DNA of 64,000 bases from Anaerococcus vaginalis ATCC 51170 (GCF_000163295.1 NZ_GG700527.1:1705966-1769965), one strand, 5' to 3'. Shown: positions 51,740-61,120, counted from the first letter of the stretch. Notes: generated by a model from the sequence alone, not told the origin. Program-made: numbers and translations.

Positions 51740-53057
51740 TATTTTCCTCCTCAGTCATAGATTTGTAGAGATTTTCAAGATTCATTTCCATAAGATCAAT
51801 ATAATTAAGTTTACCTTTCTCCTGTTCCTTATTAACATATTCCATAGAAGCAAGAGGAGAGATTTTCCCACCAATTTCTTCAGCTAAAGCCTGAGCTTGT
51901 TTTGGATTTTGTCCATATTCATAAAAAACTGTGGAAATATTTTTGCTTTCAGAAAAGTCTATGGCTTTTTTTATAGTTTTAAGGCTAGGATTTTCTAAAC
52001 TTGTTAGACCTTGAAGTGGATATTGAAACAAATCAAAATCTCTTGCAACATAAGCATAGGCATAATGAACTACTAAGAAATTTCTCTTATTTTTATCGAT
52101 TTTTGAAAATTTTTCTTTATATTTTGCATCAATATCAGTAAGTTTATCAACATACTTTAATTTATTTTTCTTATAAATTCTTTCATTTTTCGGATATTTT
52201 TCGGTTAATTTTTCATTGATAGCATTCAAATATTTTTTTGCATTGGTAATGGATAACCATGAGTGGGGATCATAAGTTATTTTATCAAATCCAGAAGATG
52301 AACCTTCCATCAAAGGTTCTTCCTTTTTTTCATCTTTTAAAAATTTACCATCACTTCCAACCAAATTATATGGAAGAAGATCTTCACTTATCCTGTCGCT
52401 TATAAAAATATAATCTCCATCTTTTGGAATATTAAAGAAAATTTCTCCAGACTCATGTCCCATCTCAAGGCCATAAACCTTTCCTTCTTCAAGATCGAAA
52501 GTTTCTTTTTGATGAATTAGCTCTCCCTTTTGGCTCATTATATCTTTACATTTTTTTACCAAATTTTCTCCACGAGTACCATCATCTTTTATAAAGGCAA
52601 CCCTCATCATATCTTCATGAGTGTGGCCGAAATCAAATTTATTTTTCCCCTTTTTTAAATTTACTTTAGACATATATTGAAAATCACCAATAGCTGCTGC
52701 TCCCTTATAAGTAATAAGATCAACAGAATCAGATAATTTTAAAATATCGAGATTTGGTAAATTTTCCTTAACCTTATCAAGCCAAGGTTCCATATTAGCA
52801 CCGTTTACAACCAAAAGATCACACTTTGCTAGCTTTTTCATATCCTTAGGACTTGGCTCCCAAAGGTGAGGTTGCTTATCAAGGGGCATAAAAGATTCTA
52901 CATCTATCGTGTCATCACCAATCATTTTTGTCATTTCATAAACAGGATAAAAGGAAGTATAAACCAAAGGTTTATCGGAAGAGTGTTCATTCTTGTTTGC
53001 ACAAGAGCTAAAAAGAAAAAGCAAGAAAACAAAAAAACTTATATATCTTTTTTTCAT
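51717..53057 (-). CDS. znuA: Zinc-binding lipoprotein (ZnuA/AdcA-like) with large inserted domain
   Basis: 446 residues against about 300 usual. Lipobox FSSC, then the ZnuA fold: FYPVYEMTKMIGDD, ligand His in QPHLWEPS, HYAYAYVARDF and FYEYGQNPKQAQALAEEIGG. Between the first lobe (LSDSVDLI, about residue 115) and YDPHSWLSI (about 267) lies an extra block of roughly 150 residues with HTHEDM and GHESGE, replacing the usual His-rich loop. The insert may be an added metal-binding or capture module. Confidence 0.9.
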   Translation of the reverse strand: MKKRYISFFVFLLFLFSSCANKNEHSSDKPLVYTSFYPVYEMTKMIGDDTIDVESFMPLDKQPHLWEPSPKDMKKLAKCDLLVVNGANMEPWLDKVKENLPNLDILKLSDSVDLITYKGAAAIGDFQYMSKVNLKKGKNKFDFGHTHEDMMRVAFIKDDGTRGENLVKKCKDIMSQKGELIHQKETFDLEEGKVYGLEMGHESGEIFFNIPKDGDYIFISDRISEDLLPYNLVGSDGKFLKDEKKEEPLMEGSSSGFDKITYDPHSWLSITNAKKYLNAINEKLTEKYPKNERIYKKNKLKYVDKLTDIDAKYKEKFSKIDKNKRNFLVVHYAYAYVARDFDLFQYPLQGLTSLENPSLKTIKKAIDFSESKNISTVFYEYGQNPKQAQALAEEIGGKISPLASMEYVNKEQEKGKLNYIDLMEMNLENLYKSMTEEENNESSVNK

Positions 53058-53075
53058 TCTTCCTCCTTAGAAAGA

Positions 53076-53095
53076 GGGTTGAAAAATTTCAACCC
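53076..53095 (-). promoter_or_regulatory. Intergenic hairpin between zinT and znuA
   Basis: Perfect GGGTTGAAA / TTTCAACCC stem on either strand. On the minus strand it is followed by TCTTTCT, a weak terminator or RNA-processing hairpin that could make zinT transcript exceed the transporter genes. Confidence 0.55.
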
Positions 53096-53102
53096 ACATA
53101 AA

Positions 53103-53783
53103 TTATTCAGTAATTTCATCAATTATTTGTGCATCAGTTGTGTTTGGTTTTACAAAAGTAGGGAACCAACTTTCATCTTTTAATAATTTATCCTTGTCAT
53201 CACCATATCTCATGTGGAAATGTGTTAGACTTTCTTCTCCATGAATTGGCATCATAAGAATAAATTTATAAGGTGCATCATCATTTTTAGCTTCAAAAAT
53301 ATCCCATTCTAATTTATGGCCACCATGTTCAACTTCTTCTTTTCCAACATATTTATATTCGCTCTCACTGATAACGTCACCTTTTTTATCTGGAAAATCT
53401 TTTAAGAATTTTATTTTATTATCTTTTATTTCAAGACCACCAAAATCACATTTTCTTTTCTTTAAATAATTTTCCTTAGCTTCTTTTTCATCAACTTTTT
53501 CTTTTTCAGCTAAGGTTTTAAAAGCACTTTGAACTTCATCTTTGTCAAGATATCCGCCCATATTATTCCATTCACCTTCCCAATCAGCAAGGCTTACTTC
53601 GCTAGATTTTTCCTTATCAGCATCAGAAGAATCATTGCTTTTATTAGAAGCATCATCTTTTTTCATTTCTTGAGAAACATTTGTACTAGAAGGCTCATCA
53701 TTTTTTGGATCCTTTTGACAAGCTGTCAACATAAGTCCCAAAGATAAAAGGGCAACTAAACTAAGTGATTTTTTATTTTTCAT
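53103..53783 (-). CDS. zinT: ZinT-family zinc-binding lipoprotein
   Basis: 226 residues. Lipobox LTAC, a Ser/Asp/Lys linker (about 22-66), then a ZinT (YodA) domain: LADWEGEWNNMGGYLDKDEV, the His motifs EHGGHKLEW and HFHMRYGDD, and the closing WFPTFVKPNTTDAQIIDEI. In other bacteria ZinT captures zinc outside the membrane and passes it to ZnuA; here it leads the operon. Confidence 0.93.
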   Translation of the reverse strand: MKNKKSLSLVALLSLGLMLTACQKDPKNDEPSSTNVSQEMKKDDASNKSNDSSDADKEKSSEVSLADWEGEWNNMGGYLDKDEVQSAFKTLAEKEKVDEKEAKENYLKKRKCDFGGLEIKDNKIKFLKDFPDKKGDVISESEYKYVGKEEVEHGGHKLEWDIFEAKNDDAPYKFILMMPIHGEESLTHFHMRYGDDKDKLLKDESWFPTFVKPNTTDAQIIDEITE

Positions 53784-53822
53784 TTCATTCTCCTTATTAT
53801 TTAATTTATAAATTTGTATTTT

Positions 53823-53876
53823 TAGTTAATTAACTATCGACAAATAAATGATAACAATAAAAAAAACAAATGTCAA
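53823..53876 (-). promoter_or_regulatory. Promoter and palindromic operator of the zinc operon
   Basis: On the minus strand TTGACA (53871-53876), 17-bp spacer, TATCAT (53848-53853). The perfect palindrome TAGTTAATTAACTA (53823-53836) sits just downstream of the expected start and is a likely repressor site. It contains TTAA-type half sites but is not the exact AdcR or Zur consensus. The 470 bp further upstream hold no convincing gene. Confidence 0.7.
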
Positions 53877-54349
53877 GAATGATTTGCATTATCAATTAAA
53901 ATTTTCTAAAAATTTAAAATAAATGGATGAAGAAACTTCTCTACGAAAATATAAAAAACCAATGAAATCAATAAGAATATGGATAAACTTTAAAATCTAA
54001 GCTATAAAAATTTTTTCTATTATTAAATCTTTAAAACTTATATTTTAAATTTGATATTTGGAAAAATGAAACTTGTAAAATCATTATGAAAATAAATGTT
54101 GAGCTTATGTTTAAAACTAAAAATTATAAAAGTTTTTTATTAACTGATTAGTGTAAAATGTAAAAATAAATGTCTGTTGTAAAAAATTATTCATTTAAAT
54201 ATAAGGATTCTGATCACATAAATTTGTTTTATTTGAATTGATAATGTCGAGGCAATAATAGAAAAATTTTAAAATTTGAACTAATCTTTTTATTTTACAT
54301 AGTTGAAATTTATAAATTTTATTAGATATTTATATCTTATGTAAAATAA

Positions 54350-54642
54350 AATTATATTTTGTATAGTGCAGATTGTTGACAAAGTAAAAAAATTGCCTAT
54401 TTTGATCTAGTGGAACGAGCGAAGAAATCTCATGTGATTTCTCCATGCCTTCGTTTCACTCACGCTAAAACACCTTTGCTTTGCAAACTTTTCTGTGTTA
54501 TCAAACTAGTTTTAGGAATAAATGTGCAAAATCAATGCCCATTTATCTAGTTGAGATGGTTTTTTTCCTAATTTTATTTTGAATTACTAATAAATTACTA
54601 AACTTACTTTGTCTACGCTCTGAATTATATTTTGTATAATGC
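54350..54642. mobile_element. Insertion element D (250 bp), homologue of element C
   Basis: The body 54371-54620 starts GATTGTTGACAAAG and ends CTTTGTCTACGCTC, the shared ends. It is flanked by a direct repeat at 54350-54369 and 54623-54642 (AATTATATTTTGTATA-R-TGC, 19/20). The core aligns with element C over most of its length in the same orientation, including the TTTGCTTTGCAAAC hairpin and a long stem at 54515-54550. The target is only weakly hairpin-forming, unlike those of A and B. Confidence 0.72.
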
Positions 54643-54693
54643 TAACTTATTTTACCTAGGCTTTAAATTTAAGATTTTTAATCATATACTAGA

Positions 54694-55140
54694 TTAAATT
54701 TTATGATCTATGTAATTTTCAAAAATATTTTTAAAAATCACTATATATGTGTAATCTTTAAAGTAAAAATCATAAAAATTTCCATAAGCCCAAATTCTAC
54801 ACTTTGGATGTTTTGAATTTTCTATAGTTTCTATATTTTTTATGTCTTTAAACTTTATAAATTTTGGGAAAACAGGAAATTTTTCAAAAATAATAATAGA
54901 ATTTTTGCTAACTCCTTGACTTTTTAAGGATAAGAAAAAACCAAAGCTTATCAAGAAAATTATGGAAAAATCTAGAAAAGTAAAAGAAAATTTGTAAATT
55001 ATCAAAAATAAAATCAAAAAAAGTCCTAGGCAAATAAAATAATATATTGGTAAAAACATGGTCTTAGTAATTATTTTATTTTGTATGGATTTGATAAAAA
55101 TAATCCATACTAATAAGCCGATCAATAAAAAATATTTCAT
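54694..55140 (-). CDS. Membrane protein of unknown function
   Basis: 148 residues. Three hydrophobic segments in the first 75 residues, then a soluble part of about 70 residues with alternating strands (SIIIFEKFPVFPKFIKFKD, YTYIVIFKNIFENY) that may be a small PH-like domain. AAGGAGG precedes the start. Divergent from the gene at 55198 across a palindrome. Confidence 0.7.
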   Translation of the reverse strand: MKYFLLIGLLVWIIFIKSIQNKIITKTMFLPIYYFICLGLFLILFLIIYKFSFTFLDFSIIFLISFGFFLSLKSQGVSKNSIIIFEKFPVFPKFIKFKDIKNIETIENSKHPKCRIWAYGNFYDFYFKDYTYIVIFKNIFENYIDHKI

Positions 55141-55159
55141 AGTACCTCCTTGTATTTAT

Positions 55160-55178
55160 CTACCCAAATTTTGGGTAG
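55160..55178. promoter_or_regulatory. Palindrome between divergent membrane-protein genes
   Basis: CTACCCAAA-T-TTTGGGTAG, 9-bp perfect arms around one base. It lies in a 57-bp divergent intergenic region and could be an operator or an mRNA leader hairpin. Confidence 0.55.
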
Positions 55179-55197
55179 AAATTTATCGGGAGGCTAT

Positions 55198-55824
55198 ATG
55201 TTCTTAAAAGATACATTCAAAAAATATTTTGATGAAAAATTAATATTTATTATTTTTACAATTTTAGCTATGGTATATCTATCTTTGAAATTGTTGATAA
55301 ATGGAGGAGGTCTAATATTTTTATTTTATTTTTTTATTTCTATTTTGACCTCCCTTATTTTTAGAGAGGCTTGTCTTTCGGACGAAATTTATTTTGAGGA
55401 TAAGAAAAAACTAAATAAAAATAATATCCTATCATATATTTTAAGTAAAAATTTATTTGCAATTTTTCTTACAAGTATGCTGGTAATTTTAGTTTTTCTG
55501 CTTAGTTTTTTGTTAAAATATAAATTAGTAGGTATCAAAGATTTTTTTGACATTATAATTTTAATTCTTGCTACATTGGCAAGTGAGAATATAGTTTTGT
55601 TATTTTATAATAAGCCTATATTTACTGAACATCCAAAATCAATGATTGGAGATAAATATATAGGCAAAGGCTATATTAAATCATTTCTTCCATCTTTTTT
55701 TATTGATTTATTAATAACTTTAGTCTTTGAAAGACTTTCTTTGATATATTTATTTATTTTTTGTTATTTTATTTCTATAATTATTTTTTATATTAGGGTA
55801 AAAAATAGGGGGTTATATGATTAA
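55198..55824 (+). CDS. Multi-spanning membrane protein, unknown
   Basis: 208 residues from ATG 55198, which has GGGAGG upstream. About six hydrophobic segments and few charged residues; layout resembles ABC-2-type permeases without a recognised motif. No ATPase gene is adjacent. It overlaps the oxidoreductase gene by 8 bp. Confidence 0.7.
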   Translation: MFLKDTFKKYFDEKLIFIIFTILAMVYLSLKLLINGGGLIFLFYFFISILTSLIFREACLSDEIYFEDKKKLNKNNILSYILSKNLFAIFLTSMLVILVFLLSFLLKYKLVGIKDFFDIIILILATLASENIVLLFYNKPIFTEHPKSMIGDKYIGKGYIKSFLPSFFIDLLITLVFERLSLIYLFIFCYFISIIIFYIRVKNRGLYD

Positions 55825-56818
55825 TTTTGCAACAATTGGATCAAACTTTATAGTTGAAAATATTTTAAAAACTGTAGTAAAAATGGACGGATACAATTAT
55901 TATGGGGCATATTCTAGGTCTATTGAAAAGGCGGATTATTTGAAAGAAAAATTTGGGGCAGAAAAATCATTTGATGATCTTGAAAGAATGCTTGAAGATC
56001 CAAAAATTGATTTTGTTTATATAGCAAGCCCAAATTCTTTGCATTATAAGCAGGCGAAAATGTGTCTTTTGGCAAATAAAAATGTGATTTGTGAAAAGCC
56101 ATTTTTTACAAATACAAAAGAGCTAGATGATTTAATAAAAATTTCAAAAGAAAGAAATTTGTTTTTGTTTGAGGCAATTTCTATAAAATATTTGCCAAGC
56201 CTTGAGCTTTTAAAAAATCTTTTGGGAAAAATCGGAAAAATTTCCACTTGTATGATTAATTATTCCCAATATTCATCAAGATTTGATAAATATAAAGAAG
56301 GAATTGTTGAAAATATTTTTAAAAGCGAATTTTCGGCAGGAGCCTTGGCAGATCTTGGAATTTATAATTTGCATTTGATTTATGAACTTTTTGGAAAAGG
56401 AAAAGATTATTCATATTTTGGAAATATAAATCCATACGGCGTTGATATTTCAGGACAAGGTTTAATTTCTTATGGGGATTTTTCTGTGTCATTTACCAAT
56501 GCCAAAGATACAAAAAGCGAAAATTTTATAATAATCCAAGGCGAAGAAGGCTATATAAAAGTTTTGGGAAATATTCAAGAGGCAGAAAAAATTGAATGTT
56601 TTTCAGATGGAAGGCTTGAAATTATTGATATAAAAAAAGAAAAAGATTTGTATTTTTATGAATTTGAATATTTTAAGAAAATTTTTGAAAATAAAGACTA
56701 CAAGTCATTTGAAAAAAGACTTTTTGAATCAAAAGATGTTTTGGAAATGTTTGAAAAATTGAAAAAAATTGGGAAAATCAGAGATTGCTATAATATGATA
56801 GAGCCAAGTATTAAATAA
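55817..56818 (+). CDS. Gfo/Idh/MocA-family oxidoreductase
   Basis: 333 residues. N-terminal NAD(P)-binding fold (FATIGSNFIVENILK), family motif CEKPFF near residue 94 (the EKP lysine), YIASPNSLHY before it, and a C-terminal alpha/beta substrate domain with GALADLGIYNLHLIYELFG. Such enzymes oxidise sugars or related polyols. Overlaps the preceding membrane protein gene, whose substrate might be linked. Confidence 0.9.
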   Translation: MINFATIGSNFIVENILKTVVKMDGYNYYGAYSRSIEKADYLKEKFGAEKSFDDLERMLEDPKIDFVYIASPNSLHYKQAKMCLLANKNVICEKPFFTNTKELDDLIKISKERNLFLFEAISIKYLPSLELLKNLLGKIGKISTCMINYSQYSSRFDKYKEGIVENIFKSEFSAGALADLGIYNLHLIYELFGKGKDYSYFGNINPYGVDISGQGLISYGDFSVSFTNAKDTKSENFIIIQGEEGYIKVLGNIQEAEKIECFSDGRLEIIDIKKEKDLYFYEFEYFKKIFENKDYKSFEKRLFESKDVLEMFEKLKKIGKIRDCYNMIEPSIK

Positions 56819-56857
56819 ATTTTTTGAAAAAATTATAAAATATTAAAAGAAAAAAAT

Positions 56858-56900
56858 CTTAGGAAATTTTAAAAAGCCTAAGCTATTAAAATTTCCTAAG
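56858..56900. terminator. Bidirectional terminator between convergent genes
   Basis: 15-bp perfect stem CTTAGGAAATTTTAA / TTAAAATTTCCTAAG with a 13-nt loop, between the oxidoreductase and ogt. Confidence 0.83.
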
Positions 56901-56918
56901 AAAAATTCCTATTACAAT

Positions 56919-57362
56919 TCATTTATATTTTATTTTTTCAAGTTCTAACAAATATTTTTTCAAATCAAGTCCATAAAAGAATCCGCCCAAATTATTTTTT
57001 CCTACAACTCTGTGGCAGGGAATTCTTAATAAAATCGGATTTTTCCCACAAGCAGAGCCAATAGCTTGGTAGGCCTTAGAATTTAAATTTTCGCCAATTT
57101 CTTTGTATGTTATAGTATTTCCATAAGGAATTTTTTCAATTTCTCTCCAAACTTTTTTTTGAAAATCTGTCCCTTGAGGATTTATTTCAAAAGAAAATTT
57201 TTTTAAATTCCCATCAAGAAAGGAAGAAATTTCTTCAAAAGCAAAATTTGAAACAAAAGATTTTTTGCCAGACTTTTCTTCATCAACCAAAGCAATTTTT
57301 TCAATTTTTTCATTATATTCAATTTCAAAAATAAATTTATTTTTTTTATAATATGCTTTCAT
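56919..57362 (-). CDS. ogt: Methylated-DNA-[protein]-cysteine methyltransferase
   Basis: 147 residues. Active site PCHRVVG with acceptor Cys near residue 115; helix-turn-helix region GNTITYKEIGENLNSKAYQAIG; N-terminal small domain as in Ogt. It repairs O6-alkylguanine by suicide transfer. Start overlaps the preceding lipoprotein stop as TAATG. Confidence 0.94.
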   Translation of the reverse strand: MKAYYKKNKFIFEIEYNEKIEKIALVDEEKSGKKSFVSNFAFEEISSFLDGNLKKFSFEINPQGTDFQKKVWREIEKIPYGNTITYKEIGENLNSKAYQAIGSACGKNPILLRIPCHRVVGKNNLGGFFYGLDLKKYLLELEKIKYK

Positions 57363-58219
57363 TATTTTATTTGTTCTCTGAAAGGAAATTGATTTATTTC
57401 GTTTACAAGTATGTAAACTCTACTTATATCTTTTTCTATAAATGGATTAATAGTTATATCTAACCAGTAGTTTACATCATCGCTCATTTCTGATCTTTTT
57501 CTTAAAGGAAGATATAAGGTGAATTTATCTTGGAAAGAATGAATTTTTTCTTCACTTGCTTCAAATCCGTAAGGAATATCAACATATCTTACTGCCATAT
57601 CTTGTCCATCAATATTTTGAATTTCTTCAGTATTTATTGGACTATTTATTTCTGCTCTATCAAGTTTTAAAGTATAGGAAGTTTCATCTACTTTTGAATC
57701 AATTGAAAATTTTCCATTAAATTCACAAACAGCTACAGTATCAGCATCATAATCTTTATAGACACCTGTAAAATTGCCATTTTCTGAAAAATTTAATATA
57801 GTCCACCAACCACCAGCCCCAGATGAAAATCGAAATTCCTTTCCATTTAAATCATTTAAAACTTCAGGATAATTATTAGAATTGTCTGATAAGTCAGGAT
57901 TTGTAAATGTCAAATAAGATTTTTTTTGGCTAGGCACTGGTACAGTTTGAGTTTTATTTTCTGAATTATTTTGATTATTGGTAGTATTTGTTTTTTGATT
58001 TTCGTTTTGGTCTGTCTTATCTTTTGCGATTTTTTTATCTACATTGTCTTTTTCTGTTTTTTGAGAAACTTTTTCGTTTGAATTATCTTCTTCTAATTTT
58101 TGAGTTTCTTTTGTTTGGCTTTTTGTTTCAGGTTCTTTTTGATTATTTTTTATAATTTTTTCGCTACAAGATGAAAAGATTAAAACCATAGTAAAAATTA
58201 GGGCTAATTTCTTTTTCAT
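57362..58219 (-). CDS. Lipoprotein with low-complexity linker and unknown domain
   Basis: 285 residues. Lipobox FSSC (about 15-18). Residues about 20-100 are a Lys/Asn/Gln/Thr/Glu-rich linker. The globular part (about 105-285) has FRFSSGAGGWWTILNF and NFTGVYKDYD motifs and looks beta-rich. Many anaerobic cocci have lipoproteins of this layout, but I know no function for it. Co-transcribed with ogt. Confidence 0.75.
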   Translation of the reverse strand: MKKKLALIFTMVLIFSSCSEKIIKNNQKEPETKSQTKETQKLEEDNSNEKVSQKTEKDNVDKKIAKDKTDQNENQKTNTTNNQNNSENKTQTVPVPSQKKSYLTFTNPDLSDNSNNYPEVLNDLNGKEFRFSSGAGGWWTILNFSENGNFTGVYKDYDADTVAVCEFNGKFSIDSKVDETSYTLKLDRAEINSPINTEEIQNIDGQDMAVRYVDIPYGFEASEEKIHSFQDKFTLYLPLRKRSEMSDDVNYWLDITINPFIEKDISRVYILVNEINQFPFREQIK

Positions 58220-58443
58220 ATCTCCTCCTTTTTTACTATTTAAATTATATTTTTATTAAATATAATCGCGTAAGTATTTTTAAATTTTCTTAATTATATT
58301 ATATACATTTATAAGAAAAAGATAAAATATTTTAAATTATTTTGTTTTTGATATAAATTATTAAGTTAAATATAAGCAAATTTATTATTAAAGTAAAAAG
58401 GGTATATTAAAAGTAGGAAAATGTCTAGTAATTGGAGGATGTT

Positions 58444-59760
58444 GTGAATTATCAAGAAAAAAAAGATAAAATTGTTGAATATATAAAATCTGGCGAAAGT
58501 CAAAAGGAAAATTTTAAAATTGGTCTAGAAATGGAGCATTTTGTTATAGATAAAGATGAGCTTTTTTCTTATGATTATTTTGGGGAAAAGGGCGTGGGCA
58601 GTACTTTGAAAGATTTAAAGGATATGGGTTTTTCTGTGACAAATGAGGAAGATGGATATATTCTTGGACTTAGAAAAGAAGATATTGCTGTAAATCTTGA
58701 ACCTGCTGGTCAATTTGAACTTGCAATTGATGCTAAAAAAAATATAAATGATTTGGATAAGTCTTATAAAAAAATTATGGGAGAAATTGTTCCGATTTTT
58801 GATGAAAAAAATCAATATCTTGAAACTTTGGGCTATCATCCAAAATCAAAAATAATGGATTTGAATATTATTCCAAAAGATAGGTATAAATATATGCAAA
58901 AATATTTTACTGAATTTGGTGGAAAATATGCTTTAAATATGATGAGAGGAACTGCAAGTGTTCAATCTGCCATAGATTTTTCCTCTGAAAAAGATTTTAA
59001 AAAGAAATTTTTTGTGGCAAATGCTCTTTCTCCTTTTATGTACAAACTTTATGATAACGCCTATATTTTCCAAGGAAAGCCTTATGAAAATAAAAATCTT
59101 CGCCAAGAAATTTGGGAATATTGTGACAAAAATAGGACGGGCGTTTATGATTTTGCCTTTGATGAGGATATGTCTTACGAAAAATATGCAGAAAAAATTT
59201 TAAACACTGATATAATTTTTGTTCATGAAGACGGACAAGATGTTTATAAGGGAGATACAAAATTTGAAAAAATAATGGATAAAGATTTTTCTGATGAGAT
59301 GATTTTTCACGCTCTTTCTATAGTTTTTCCTGATGTTAGGGTTAAAAAATATATAGAAATTAGGATGCCTGATGCAGTTTCTTATCCATACAATCTTTCT
59401 TTCCCAGCCTTAATCAAGGGTTTATTTTATAATGAAGAAAATCTAAATAAATTGAGAGAAGATTTTAAAAATATGACTTATGATTCTTGTCAAAAATTAA
59501 AAATGGATGCAAAAGAGCACGGCTTTGATGCAAAATATGAGGGAAAAACTATTTGCGAATGGATAAAATATTTTATTTCTCTTGCAAAAGACGGACTTGA
59601 TGAAAATGAAAAAACTTATCTTTCTTGTATTGAAAAATTAATTGATGAAAAGGAAACTTTGAAAGATAAATTTGAAAAAATTTATAAGGAAGATCCAAAA
59701 AAAGCTTGCGAGCAATTTTCTGTAAATTATGTCTTAGGAGATATTAATGGCAAAGCTTAA
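58444..59760 (+). CDS. gshA: Glutamate-cysteine ligase (GCS2-type)
   Basis: About 438 residues from GTG 58444, which lies 5 bases after GGAGG; a TTG at 58432 would overlap that site. Motifs: IGLEMEHFVID (about 27-37), LEPAGQFELAID (about 90), and KYIEIRMPDAV near 305, as in the plant-type/EgtA group. It joins glutamate and cysteine, the first glutathione step. No gshB or fused ATP-grasp domain is nearby, so the product may be gamma-glutamylcysteine. Overlaps radA by 14 bp. Confidence 0.87.
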   Translation: MNYQEKKDKIVEYIKSGESQKENFKIGLEMEHFVIDKDELFSYDYFGEKGVGSTLKDLKDMGFSVTNEEDGYILGLRKEDIAVNLEPAGQFELAIDAKKNINDLDKSYKKIMGEIVPIFDEKNQYLETLGYHPKSKIMDLNIIPKDRYKYMQKYFTEFGGKYALNMMRGTASVQSAIDFSSEKDFKKKFFVANALSPFMYKLYDNAYIFQGKPYENKNLRQEIWEYCDKNRTGVYDFAFDEDMSYEKYAEKILNTDIIFVHEDGQDVYKGDTKFEKIMDKDFSDEMIFHALSIVFPDVRVKKYIEIRMPDAVSYPYNLSFPALIKGLFYNEENLNKLREDFKNMTYDSCQKLKMDAKEHGFDAKYEGKTICEWIKYFISLAKDGLDENEKTYLSCIEKLIDEKETLKDKFEKIYKEDPKKACEQFSVNYVLGDINGKA

Positions 59761-61120
59761 AAGAGCTTTTGAATGTAAAAATTGCGGTCATATTCAAAAT
59801 GTTTGGGCAGGTCAATGCCCAGATTGTGGCAAATGGGGAACTTTGATTGAAAAAACTATAAAAAACGAAAGGACATCATCAAAAGAAAATTCCCTTGATT
59901 TTGAAAATGAGGCAAGGCTATTAAAAGAAGTAAAACTTGATGAGTCCGAAAGAATAAAATCTTCTTTTGACGAATTTGATAGGGCGATTGGCGGAGGACT
60001 TGTAAGAGATTCTGTTTCAATTTTGACAGCAAGACCTGGAGCTGGAAAATCTACTTTGCTTTTGCAATTGTCTTCGTCTTATGCCAAGGATGGATTTAAG
60101 GTAATGTATGTTTCGGGCGAAGAAAGTGAATCCCAAATTAAGGCGAGAGCTGATAGGATTATTGGAGAGATTTCACAAAATATTTGGATTTTATCAACAA
60201 ATTCAATGGATCTTGCAGAAATTGAAATAAAGAAAAAAGATGCTGATATTGTAATTTTAGATTCAATTCAAACATTTTTTCTAAACGAATTTGATAACAA
60301 ACAAGGTTCTCCTACCCAAACCATTGAATGTGCAAATAAATGCGTTGACCTTGCCAAAAATCCTGAGAAAAAAAGAGCCTTTATTATGGTTGGTCACATG
60401 AATAAATCAGGAGAAATGGCAGGGCTTAGAACCTTGGAGCATTTGGTTGATACGGTTTTAGTTTTAGATGGAGAAAGCGAAGATGACCTTAGGCTTTTGA
60501 CAAGTACAAAAAATAGATTTGGACCAACGGGCGAAGTCGGATTATTTTCCATGCAAGAAGAAGGCCTAATCGAAATTACAAATCCATCAGAATATTTTAT
60601 TACAGAAAGAGATTCGGGAATTGAAGGATCAGCAATTTCTGTGATGAAAGAAGGAAGCAGGCTTTTGGAAATTGAAATAGAATCCTTGGTTTCAAAATCA
60701 TTTATGCCCTATCCCCAAAGAATCGGCGATAGTTTAAGAAAAGATGACTTAAATACTTTAATTTCAATTTTACAAGAAAGAGCAGGAATTAATCTATTTG
60801 ACGAAAATGTAATAATAAAAGCAACAGGCGGACTAAAAATTAGGGAGCAATCAGTAAATCTTGCCATAATGATTTCAATCGCCTCATCATATTTAAAAAA
60901 ACCAGTCGATAACAAAACAGTTTTTATAGCAGAAGTAGGGCTTACAGGAGAGCTTAAAAAAGTTCCGCAAATAAAATCCAGACTAAAAGAGCTAGAAAGA
61001 CTAGGCTACAAAAAAGCCTATATAGGAAAATGTTCAATAGATAAAAAAGAATACAAAAATTTAGAAATAAAAGAAATGAAAAATATAAAAGAAGTAATTT
61101 CAGATGTTTTTTCCAAATAA
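59747..61120 (+). CDS. radA: RadA (Sms) DNA repair ATPase
   Basis: 457 residues. N-terminal zinc finger CKNCGH...CPDCGKWGT, Walker A ARPGAGKST near residue 95, the RadA-specific KNRFGPTGEVG motif and a C-terminal Lon-like domain. It helps branch migration in recombination. Overlaps gshA by 14 bp; codons are more A-ending toward its end. Confidence 0.95.
   Translation: MAKLKRAFECKNCGHIQNVWAGQCPDCGKWGTLIEKTIKNERTSSKENSLDFENEARLLKEVKLDESERIKSSFDEFDRAIGGGLVRDSVSILTARPGAGKSTLLLQLSSSYAKDGFKVMYVSGEESESQIKARADRIIGEISQNIWILSTNSMDLAEIEIKKKDADIVILDSIQTFFLNEFDNKQGSPTQTIECANKCVDLAKNPEKKRAFIMVGHMNKSGEMAGLRTLEHLVDTVLVLDGESEDDLRLLTSTKNRFGPTGEVGLFSMQEEGLIEITNPSEYFITERDSGIEGSAISVMKEGSRLLEIEIESLVSKSFMPYPQRIGDSLRKDDLNTLISILQERAGINLFDENVIIKATGGLKIREQSVNLAIMISIASSYLKKPVDNKTVFIAEVGLTGELKKVPQIKSRLKELERLGYKKAYIGKCSIDKKEYKNLEIKEMKNIKEVISDVFSK

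Noticed and set aside
54171-54242. Short frame MSVVKNYSFKYKDSDHINLF possibly from a transposase.
   Set aside because: Only 23 codons, no ribosome site and no recognisable family; probably chance in AT-rich intergenic DNA.
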